Source of the DNA: Desulfobulbaceae bacterium
GTDB lineage: Bacteria > Desulfobacterota > Desulfobulbia > Desulfobulbales > Desulfocapsaceae
Direction of reading: 5' to 3'
Assembly (NCBI GenBank): GCA_026988015.1
Contig: JALSMA010000042.1
Location: 1-47,354 of the forward strand
Length of the DNA: 47,354 bases
The translations under genes were made by a program, and so were the position numbers. The notes under the pieces were generated by a model. That model did not search any database, was not told the origin of the DNA, and was given only the letters and a program-made list of their open reading frames with translations. Below are positions 1-6,114 of the stretch, piece after piece; position 1 is the first letter of the stretch, and each line of letters opens with the position of its first letter.

Positions 1-1
1 C

Positions 2-109
2 TTGAGTATCACAGTATTTGAAAAAACTCCATTAGTTCAGGCTGTTACTGGATCAGCTTACAAAAAAGAGAAACCTCCTAGCGGTATCCAGCTGAAATTA
101 TTTGATTAA
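2..109 (+). CDS. IS4-like transposase, C-terminal fragment (cut by window edge)
   Basis: The open frame running in from the left edge encodes about 35 residues ending TVFEKTPLVQ...GIQLKLFD before TAA. The pairing of an FEKTP motif with a terminal QLxLFD is typical of DDE transposases of the IS4 superfamily, in the subgroup whose proteins end QLNLFD. Only the C-terminal tail is present, so the catalytic DDE residues cannot be seen. The element continues to the left of the window. Its right inverted repeat should lie in the next few tens of bases (about 110-150), but I could not define it because no left end is available for comparison. The family call rests on recognising the tail motif alone. 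Confidence 0.7.
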   Translation: MSITVFEKTPLVQAVTGSAYKKEKPPSGIQLKLFD

Positions 110-112
110 ACG

Positions 113-140
113 TTGGGACACTAGTGAGGTATGGTATTAT
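113..140 (+). promoter_or_regulatory. possible promoter at IS end
   Basis: TTGGGA at 113-118 and TATTAT at 135-140, 16 bases apart, resemble a sigma-70 promoter (4/6 and 5/6 matches) pointing toward the solute-binding protein gene at 207. It lies just beyond the transposase stop, so it could be an outward promoter at the IS end or a hybrid made at the junction. The evidence is weak and consists only of a consensus match. Confidence 0.25.
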
Positions 141-206
141 TATGCAGGCCTGATAACCTTATAAAGGTATCATTTTTCCAGAAACATCGAAGCAGAGGCG
201 TGATAA

Positions 207-953
207 ATGGAAAAGTCTTTACAAAACCTTGGAATTACACTTTTGGGGTTTTGTCTGGTTTGGACTGTCAGTTGCCGGAACGTGGAAGCGCAGACAGTAA
301 TCAAGGTTGTGGGCAATCATGCGCCTCCTTACCGGATAATCAAAGGTGGTGATTTTTCAGGGATTTATATTGATACTATGAGAGAGTTGGCAAAAAGAAT
401 GGGCGTTGAGGTGTCTTTTGCTAGTGTTCCTTTTGCAAGGGCCCTAATCATGATGAAACAGGGACAGAACGCAGATATTATGTTGGGTCCAAACAGAAAT
501 TCGCAAAGGGAAGCCTATATGGTTTACACCCAGGCCACTTTCTCACAGGAAAACAAAGCTTTTTACGTACATCCAGATTCTCCAGGGATTACAAGGTATG
601 AAGATCTCATAGGAAAAAAGATCTCTGTGCATATAGGGAAGATCTATTTTTCTCAGTTTGATCAGGACTCGTCTCTGACAAAAGAACCCATCAGTGATTA
701 TATAATTGGAATCAGGAAAGTAAGAAAAAAACGTAATGATGTTATAATTATGCCCGAAAGAGAGGGCGATCGGTTGTTAAAGGAACACAATATAAAGTTA
801 AAAAAATCTCCTTATATTGTTAAAGGGAAAATTTCATATATTACTATTTCAAAAAAATCATCAGCGCTTACTCTTCAAAAGAGGCTTGAAGAGACTATGG
901 AAGAGATCAAAAAAGATGGAACCATGGATGCGATTCTAGATCGCTATAAATAG
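207..953 (+). CDS. periplasmic solute-binding protein (SBP_bac_3 family)
   Basis: This 248-residue protein has a hydrophobic N-terminal signal. Cleavage is likely after VEA near residue 29. A Cys at about residue 23 (TVSC) makes a lipoprotein possible but a poor lipobox. The mature part follows the extracellular solute-binding protein family 3 pattern: an early APPYR...G.YID...A.R.G segment, a central DIM.GP.R...R.AY segment and a YEDLIGKKISVHIG hinge-type segment. The family binds polar amino acids or similar small ligands for ABC importers or sensor proteins. No permease or ATPase gene is adjacent, so it is an orphan here and its ligand is unknown. The start is supported by AGAGG 8 bases upstream of the ATG. 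It runs convergently toward the PilZ gene. Confidence 0.8.
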   Translation: MEKSLQNLGITLLGFCLVWTVSCRNVEAQTVIKVVGNHAPPYRIIKGGDFSGIYIDTMRELAKRMGVEVSFASVPFARALIMMKQGQNADIMLGPNRNSQREAYMVYTQATFSQENKAFYVHPDSPGITRYEDLIGKKISVHIGKIYFSQFDQDSSLTKEPISDYIIGIRKVRKKRNDVIIMPEREGDRLLKEHNIKLKKSPYIVKGKISYITISKKSSALTLQKRLEETMEEIKKDGTMDAILDRYK

Positions 954-1098
954 TGCTGGACTCGAAAAAAAACTCATTACCAGCGAACACTTACAGACCC
1001 ATGTTGAAATAAAAGAAACCTTCATCAGGAAGTCTTTCGGCTTTTGGCGTCCTTGTAGCTGTTGCAGTGGTGAGATTTCAATACAATATGGAGAAAAT

Positions 1099-1410
1099 TT
1101 ATTCAGCGTGTTCTTCAATAAACTGGTAGTATGTTGAGTTCACTTTTAAAAAGAGAAGCCCAACGCCGCCGTCACTATTATGGCAGATAGTACCATATGT
1201 TTCAGTGGTTATATTTTCACTTCCATCAGCAAGGGCAAGAGAAACAGAGCATTCTGTGCCATCCGTCAGGTCGATATTCGGTTCACATTCTATAAAAATC
1301 CCGCCCATACTCATGTCCCGTGTTTCTCCCTCAATAGTTGCACCATTTGCAAGCTTAAGGATGGCAAATTTTCTGATAAGAAGTCGTTCATAATCGCGAC
1401 GATCCGACAT
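1099..1410 (-). CDS. PilZ-domain protein
   Basis: This 103-residue single-domain protein opens with MSDRRDYERLLIRKF. Its RR...R pattern fits the arginine motif of c-di-GMP-binding PilZ domains. A second motif follows as RDMSMGGIFIE, matching the family (D/N)xSxxG. The residues therefore support c-di-GMP binding. There is no other output domain, so it would act by partner contact, for example on motility or exopolysaccharide machinery. I chose the ATG at 1410 because AACGGAGG lies 7 bases upstream of it; longer frames would need TTG or would place the start on top of that ribosome-binding site. The gene has its own promoter and is separated from the tatA genes by a terminator. Confidence 0.85.
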   Translation of the reverse strand: MSDRRDYERLLIRKFAILKLANGATIEGETRDMSMGGIFIECEPNIDLTDGTECSVSLALADGSENITTETYGTICHNSDGGVGLLFLKVNSTYYQFIEEHAE

Positions 1411-1467
1411 AGACATACCTCCGTTGAGTGGCAAAACAATTACCTGAATGTGGGTTACTCTGCTTTA

Positions 1468-1497
1468 AGAATATGTCAAACTGATGAGATTTGTCAA
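1468..1497 (-). promoter_or_regulatory. sigma-70 promoter of the PilZ gene
   Basis: On the minus strand a perfect -35 TTGACA (1497-1492) is followed after 18 bases by TATTCT (1473-1468, 4/6). It lies about 60 bases upstream of the PilZ start and just downstream of the tatA terminator, which is where an independent promoter is expected. Confidence 0.55.
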
Positions 1498-1513
1498 GGA
1501 GGGGGGCAGGAAC

Positions 1514-1542
1514 AAAAAAAGGAGAACCCTTTCGGGGTCTCC
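1514..1542 (-). terminator. intrinsic terminator after the tatA pair
   Basis: On the minus strand a hairpin of about nine pairs, GGAGACCCC-GAAA-GGGTTCTCC (one mismatch/wobble region), carries a GNRA-type loop and is followed directly by seven T residues. It lies about 30 bases after the stop of the downstream TatA gene and before the PilZ promoter. Confidence 0.85.
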
Positions 1543-1572
1543 CTGATATGACAGTTTGAGAAGAACTTTTTA

Positions 1573-1818
1573 CTACTTGAGGATATTTCCCATGTTTTTA
1601 ACGGCATCGACCTTATCTTTCACTGCAGCCACCTCTTTAACGCCAGGGACGTCTGAAAGAATCTCCTTACCGCTGTTTTCAACATCACTGATACCGTTCT
1701 TGAAAGACGAGATCGCCTTTCCCAGCCCTGAGCCAATTTCCGGCAGCTTTTTTCCACCAAAAACGAGCACAGCAATTCCAAGGATAACGATTAATTCAGG
1801 GGTTCCAAGTCCAAACAT
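1573..1818 (-). CDS. tatA: TatA/E-like twin-arginine translocase subunit, longer paralogue
   Basis: This 81-residue protein begins MFGLGTPELIVILGIAVLVFGGKKLPEIG. It has a short N-out membrane segment (about residues 4-21), the FG hinge and a K/L-rich amphipathic helix (GSGLGKAISSFKNG), the hallmarks of TatA-class proteins that form the pore for folded, twin-arginine-signalled proteins. A second charged, valine- and lysine-rich helix follows to the C-terminus. It lies 40 bases downstream of another tatA gene and has its own TGGAGA ribosome-binding site. No tatC is present in the window. It could be TatB-like in role, but the N-terminal FGLG..E pattern is more TatA-like. Confidence 0.85.
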   Translation of the reverse strand: MFGLGTPELIVILGIAVLVFGGKKLPEIGSGLGKAISSFKNGISDVENSGKEILSDVPGVKEVAAVKDKVDAVKNMGNILK

Positions 1819-1858
1819 GGTATTCTCCAGTAAAGATGATGATGCTGAATATCTTCTC

Positions 1859-2044
1859 TCAGCTCTGTGAATCGCCTTTTGTTTCGTCGTCTATAGTCTT
1901 TGTTTCTTCTTTTTTAGTTGCGTCTTTAAAGTTTTTTATGCCTTTTCCGATCCCTGATCCTATTTCCGGAAGTTTGCCGGCACCAAAAATAATCACAATG
2001 ATGACAAGAATAACAATCAGTTCCGGCATGCCTAGTCCAAACAT
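1859..2044 (-). CDS. tatA: TatA twin-arginine translocase subunit
   Basis: This 61-residue protein begins [29 protein letters not shown]. It consists of one membrane helix, the FG hinge, an amphipathic helix ([14 protein letters not shown]) and a short acidic/polar tail, which is the usual TatA size and architecture. It acts in the cytoplasmic membrane with TatC, encoded elsewhere, to export folded redox enzymes. An AGAGGGCG ribosome-binding site precedes the ATG. The downstream paralogue at 1573-1818 shares the first 30 residues almost exactly, so the pair probably arose by tandem duplication and is cotranscribed up to the terminator at 1514-1542. Confidence 0.9.
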   Translation of the reverse strand: MFGLGMPELIVILVIIVIIFGAGKLPEIGSGIGKGIKNFKDATKKEETKTIDDETKGDSQS

Positions 2045-2127
2045 AATACGCCCTCTATATGTGTAAAATCATAGTTAACAGTTCTTTCTCTAAGAATTTC
2101 TAAATGTAGAGCAGTAATCCCAGAATG

Positions 2128-3456
2128 TCAATCCTTTCCATGTCTCGTGATGTTTTGGCCAATAATACGCATCTGATCCAGAATTTTATTTTCATCGAGG
2201 CTTTGCAGTGTTTTGTTTTCCATAAGAATGCGTCCATTAATAACTGAGTGGAGGACATCGGCCCCCCGTGCAGCGTAGACGAGGTGTGATGGGATGTTGT
2301 AGAGTGGCGTGAGATGGGGTTGGTTCATGTTCAGAACTATCAAGTCCGCTTTTTTTCCAGTAACAAGGTTGCCCGTTTTGTGCTGGTGTCCCAGGGCCTG
2401 TGCACCACCAAGGCTTGCTGCGTAAAGGGTTTGCTCGGCATTCATGGCTGTTGCGTCCATCCTGTCAACTTTATGGATTTTGGCAACAGTGTTCATTTCT
2501 CCAAACATATCAACATCATTGTTTGATGCAGCGCCATCGGTGCCAATACTTACAGTAATCCCGGCTTGCAGCATTCTGACAACGGGTGCGGTCCCGGAGG
2601 CAAGTTTCATGTTGGATTCCTGGCAGTGAGCAACCTTCACCTGCTGTTCTGCCAGGGTCTCAATGTCCTTGTCAGACAACACTACACAGTGAGCAGCCAG
2701 GGTCTGTGGGCCAAGTAGCCCTAGTTTGTCAAGGTGTTCAACCGGACTGCACCCGAAGCGGTCTTTGCAGGTGTTGAGCTCTGCCAGATTCTCAGAGAGG
2801 TGGATGCTGTAGAGACTGCCGTGGTCTTCTGCGACCCTGCCAAGTCTTGTTAAGAGCTCCGGAGCACAAGTGTAAACTGAATGTGGTGTGGCTGTGATGC
2901 TGATGAGGGGGTGATCCTGGTATTGGTCAAAGAGATCATCCACATAGGAAAAGCCGTTTTCCAGGTCTCCGTAGCAGGGAGACGGAAAATCATAGAGTAC
3001 TTCACCTATCAATGCTCGCATTCCGGACTCTGCAGCTGCCCGGGCAACCTCTTTTGAGAAAAGGTACATGTCGCAGAAACTGGTGGTTCCCGATTTAATC
3101 ATTTCTGCAATGGAGAGGAGGGTGGACTGGTAAACCATATCCGGAGTGAGACTGGCCTCAACGGGAAAGATGTGCTCCTCCAGCCAGGTCATCAGTGGCA
3201 GGTCGTCTGCCAGGCCACGGAAACAGGCCATGGGGGCATGAGTATGAGTATTTATCAAGCCTGGCATGATCAGCCCGTGATCGGTATGCAGGTGTTTGTC
3301 AGTACTGTATTGTTCAAGAATGGTGGAACTTTTCCCAAGTGCCGCAATGGTGTCACCAGCTATGGCCACAGCGCCATTTTTAATAAGACTCTGTTGCGAG
3401 GCCTCCGGTAGCAGATAGTCGCCAGAGACGATCAGATCAACATGGGATTTTGTCAT
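2128..3456 (-). CDS. mtaD: 5-methylthioadenosine/S-adenosylhomocysteine/adenosine deaminase family amidohydrolase
   Basis: This 442-residue metal-dependent amidohydrolase belongs to the TRZ/ATZ branch. Visible metal and catalytic motifs are NTHTHAPM (HxH, about residue 70), YSIHLSEN, VAHCQESN and the TDGAASNN aspartate, in the usual order, with a terminal GKKADLIVLN composite-domain segment. Family members deaminate the 6-amino group of MTA, SAH or adenosine. The start overlaps the stop of the upstream purine nucleoside phosphorylase by 4 bases, which implies translational coupling. That neighbour makes an MTA to MTI (or adenosine to inosine) and then phosphorolysis route plausible. Substrate choice within the family cannot be read from sequence alone. 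Confidence 0.85.
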   Translation of the reverse strand: MTKSHVDLIVSGDYLLPEASQQSLIKNGAVAIAGDTIAALGKSSTILEQYSTDKHLHTDHGLIMPGLINTHTHAPMACFRGLADDLPLMTWLEEHIFPVEASLTPDMVYQSTLLSIAEMIKSGTTSFCDMYLFSKEVARAAAESGMRALIGEVLYDFPSPCYGDLENGFSYVDDLFDQYQDHPLISITATPHSVYTCAPELLTRLGRVAEDHGSLYSIHLSENLAELNTCKDRFGCSPVEHLDKLGLLGPQTLAAHCVVLSDKDIETLAEQQVKVAHCQESNMKLASGTAPVVRMLQAGITVSIGTDGAASNNDVDMFGEMNTVAKIHKVDRMDATAMNAEQTLYAASLGGAQALGHQHKTGNLVTGKKADLIVLNMNQPHLTPLYNIPSHLVYAARGADVLHSVINGRILMENKTLQSLDENKILDQMRIIGQNITRHGKD

Positions 3457-4295
3457 ATCTGAATCCGTCTTGTTATTTCAACAAGTAGCTTTTCCAGTTT
3501 CGGTTCCATCGCTTCTGCCGTTTTGATGATGTCTTCGAGAATAATCGGCTCAAAATTGTCTGGGTCATTGACGTTGGATACCAAAGAAAGCCCTAAAACG
3601 TCCATGCCACCGTGTTTTGCGACGATTACTTCGGGAATGGATGACATTCCGACCGCATCAGCACCGCATTCCCGGAGCCACCTGGTCTCTGCTGGTGTTT
3701 CCAGGCTGGGACCAGGGATGCAGACGTATATTCCACTGATAACATTGTTGATTTTACAGTTACTGGCACTATCCAGGGCAGTTTTGATGAGACCAGGATG
3801 GTAGGGAGTGGAAAAATCGGGAAAACGCGGACCCCATGCATCAATGTTTGGGCCTCGTAAGGGGTTTTCGCCAAGGAAGTTTAAGTGATCCCGGAACACC
3901 ATGATAGAACCTGCGTTGTATAGCGGGTTCAGGCCGCCTGCAGCATTTGTAAGAATAAGGGTTTTAGCACCAAGCAGCGACAGCACCCGGATGGGGAAGG
4001 CCACCTCCTTTGTTGAGTATCCTTCATAGTAGTGAAAACGTCCCTGGAGCACAGCAATTTTTTTCCCTCCAAGGTAACCGAGGATCAGGTTACCGCTGTG
4101 GCTGGCAACGGTGGAATCCGGGAAATGCGGGATATCACAATAGGCCAGGTTCAGTTCGCTGTTAATCTTTTCTGCAAAATTACCAAGGCCTGTACCTAAT
4201 TGAATAATGATGTCCGGCATGAAGGGGAGTGTTTTTCTGAGGAAGTTAACACATTCTTCAACCTGGCTCTGGTGTTCCCCTTTTTCCTGTATCAC
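3453..4295 (-). CDS. purine nucleoside phosphorylase, trimeric class (6-oxopurine type)
   Basis: This 280-residue protein matches the PNP/MTAP trimeric family. Phosphate-binding elements are GTGLGNF, VASHSGN and QGRFHYYEG; base and ribose contacts are TNAAGGLNP, IPGPSLETPAE and VGMSSIPEVIVAKH. It splits (deoxy)nucleosides with phosphate into base and pentose-1-phosphate. Two residues that set 6-oxopurine preference in mammalian PNP, the Glu of the xETxAE motif and the Asn of the SL(I/V)xN motif, are both kept (LETPAE, SLVSNVND). This points to inosine, guanosine or methylthioinosine rather than adenosine. It is tightly coupled with the deaminase gene downstream (4-base overlap) and lies 12 bases after thrC. 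Confidence 0.88.
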   Translation of the reverse strand: MIQEKGEHQSQVEECVNFLRKTLPFMPDIIIQLGTGLGNFAEKINSELNLAYCDIPHFPDSTVASHSGNLILGYLGGKKIAVLQGRFHYYEGYSTKEVAFPIRVLSLLGAKTLILTNAAGGLNPLYNAGSIMVFRDHLNFLGENPLRGPNIDAWGPRFPDFSTPYHPGLIKTALDSASNCKINNVISGIYVCIPGPSLETPAETRWLRECGADAVGMSSIPEVIVAKHGGMDVLGLSLVSNVNDPDNFEPIILEDIIKTAEAMEPKLEKLLVEITRRIQI

Positions 4296-4307
4296 AGCAG
4301 AGTCCTG

Positions 4308-5711
4308 TCAGATCTTTTTGGCGTGGGCTTTGACGTATTCCTGAATCAAATTCCTGTCAGCGTCCATGAGTTCACAGCGAGATTCACGACCGGGAGCCAG
4401 AAGATCTGTGATGTTTTGTGGCAGTTCAATCTCTTTATGGATACTTTTTTCCACAACGTCACTAAATTTACCGGGATGGGCGGTGGCCAGACAGCAGACA
4501 GGGATGCCTTTTTTCTGATGTTTCAAAGCGCAGTGTATACCAACAGCAGTGTGGGGGTCTATGATGTAGCCGTGGTCCCTGTAAAAATCGGAAATGGTTG
4601 TCGCAACATCGGCTTCGCTCGCCTTTTCAGTGGTGAAATCTCTTTGTATTTGAACCTGAAAGTCACTGAGGTCTATTGTTCCGTTTTCTGCGAAATGATC
4701 CATCGCCTGTCTGGTTCGGTCCGGCTCTTCGTCAAGTAGATAATAAAGGTAGCGCTCAAAGTTGGACGCCGACTGGATATCCATGGAAGGGCTTGAGGTT
4801 GCAACAACCTCTCCCAGGGAGTAGTCGCCGTCACTCACCATTCTGGAGAGGATATCGTTTGAGTTGGTGGCCAGTAAAAGTTTTCTGATGGTTCCCTCGG
4901 GGAGCAGGCGTTTAGCGATGTAACCGGCAAAAATATCGCCGAAATTCCCGGTTGGGACTGAAAAATCTGTTGCCTTGTCGGCTTCGTGGCTGGATATATG
5001 GAGGCAGGCGTGGACATAATAGACTACCTGGGCCAGCACTCTGGCCCAGTTGATGGAGTTGATCGCGCCAAGATTTTGCTGCTCCTTGAAGTCAAGATCA
5101 TTGAAGATTTCCTTTACTATGGCCTGGCCGTCATCAAAGGTACCATGAATGGCAATGTTGAACACATTGTCATCCATCACCGTGGTCATCTGTTTTTCCT
5201 GGACTTTGCTTACCCGTCCCTTGGGGTGGAGGATAAAAATATTAATTCGTTCTTTGCCTCGAACGCCGCAAATGGCAGCGCTGCCGGTATCTCCGGATGT
5301 GGCGCCAAGGATGTTCATGATGGAGTCATTTTTCTCCAGCAGATACTCAAAGATATTTCCGAGAAACTGCAGGGCGATGTCCTTGAAGGCAAGAGTGGGT
5401 CCGTGAAAGAGCTCCATAATATGGAGAGACCCCTGGTGTACAATGGGAACCACCTGTTCTGTATCAAATGTGGAGTAGGAGCGGTTGATGATTTCACGTA
5501 AATCGGCTTCTGGGATGTCATCGATGAAGCGTGACATTATTTCAAAAGCCAGCTCCGGATAGGAGAGTTGTTTCCACTCTTCGTACGTGTCACTTCCAAT
5601 TCTCGGGATGGCTCTTGGGAGGAGGAGACCGCCGTCATCGGCTAGTCCCATCATCACAGCTTTGGTAAAGGAGACGGAGTCGATACTGCCTCGGGTACTG
5701 ATATATTGCAT
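4308..5711 (-). CDS. thrC: threonine synthase
   Basis: This 467-residue PLP enzyme converts O-phosphohomoserine to threonine. It matches the longer threonine synthase class found in E. coli and yeast: the STRG...F..A...GLA.DGGL opening, and HGPTLAFKDIALQF containing the PLP lysine (Lys110). GATSGDTGSAA is the substrate and phosphate loop, PTGNFGDIFAGY is the PLP phosphate-binding segment, and the C-terminus carries ATAHPGKF. Length and motif order are complete. It starts 3 bases after the rsfS stop and is followed by the phosphorylase after 12 bases, so it is in the middle of the topB-rsfS-thrC-pnp-deaminase transcription unit. Confidence 0.95.
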   Translation of the reverse strand: MQYISTRGSIDSVSFTKAVMMGLADDGGLLLPRAIPRIGSDTYEEWKQLSYPELAFEIMSRFIDDIPEADLREIINRSYSTFDTEQVVPIVHQGSLHIMELFHGPTLAFKDIALQFLGNIFEYLLEKNDSIMNILGATSGDTGSAAICGVRGKERINIFILHPKGRVSKVQEKQMTTVMDDNVFNIAIHGTFDDGQAIVKEIFNDLDFKEQQNLGAINSINWARVLAQVVYYVHACLHISSHEADKATDFSVPTGNFGDIFAGYIAKRLLPEGTIRKLLLATNSNDILSRMVSDGDYSLGEVVATSSPSMDIQSASNFERYLYYLLDEEPDRTRQAMDHFAENGTIDLSDFQVQIQRDFTTEKASEADVATTISDFYRDHGYIIDPHTAVGIHCALKHQKKGIPVCCLATAHPGKFSDVVEKSIHKEIELPQNITDLLAPGRESRCELMDADRNLIQEYVKAHAKKI

Positions 5712-5714
5712 GCC

Positions 5715-6092
5715 TTAGCTCTCGTTTATTTCCACTCTTGGGGCGTCATGCCACAGCCCTTCCAGATCGTAAAAAGATCGCTGTTCATGGTAGAAAATAT
5801 GAACTACTACATCACCAAAGTCAAGAAGAACCCACATTCCGTCCTGAATTCCCTCGGCTTTCGCGGCGCTGATACGCTTGGACCTCATTGCACTTTCCAT
5901 TGCCTCAGCAAGCCCCTGCACGTGACGGCTGGAACGTCCACTCATGATAACAAAGTAGTCGGTAAAAGAAGAGAGTCCCTGGACATCGAGAACAATTAAG
6001 TCTTCGGCCTTTGTGTCCAGTGCTGCCTGGGCGCAGATGGTGGCGAGTTCAAGGCCGCTCTTGTCCTGCAGTTCTTTTTTGAGTTTTTTCAT
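5715..6092 (-). CDS. rsfS: ribosome silencing factor RsfS (Iojap/YbeB)
   Basis: This 125-residue protein has the Iojap/RsfS core: an LDVQGLSSFTDYFVIMSGRS segment, VQGLAEA, the (E)GIQDGMWVLLDFGDVVVHIF segment, and R.FYDLEGLW near the C-terminus. RsfS binds ribosomal protein uL14 on the 50S subunit and blocks subunit joining during starvation. The frame extends upstream into topB, but I place the start at the ATG at 6092, because the upstream residues overlap topB and are not family-like. The Shine-Dalgarno for this ATG is poor (an AGGAG lies about 18 bases away), so expression may depend on coupling with topB. thrC starts 3 bases after its stop. Confidence 0.9.
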   Translation of the reverse strand: MKKLKKELQDKSGLELATICAQAALDTKAEDLIVLDVQGLSSFTDYFVIMSGRSSRHVQGLAEAMESAMRSKRISAAKAEGIQDGMWVLLDFGDVVVHIFYHEQRSFYDLEGLWHDAPRVEINES

Positions 6093-6114
6093 AATAATTT
6101 TGAGGCTGTGTCTC

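Noticed and set aside
1180-1551. 123-codon plus-strand frame across the PilZ gene and tatA terminator
   Set aside because: Antisense to a well-supported PilZ gene and runs through a terminator hairpin.
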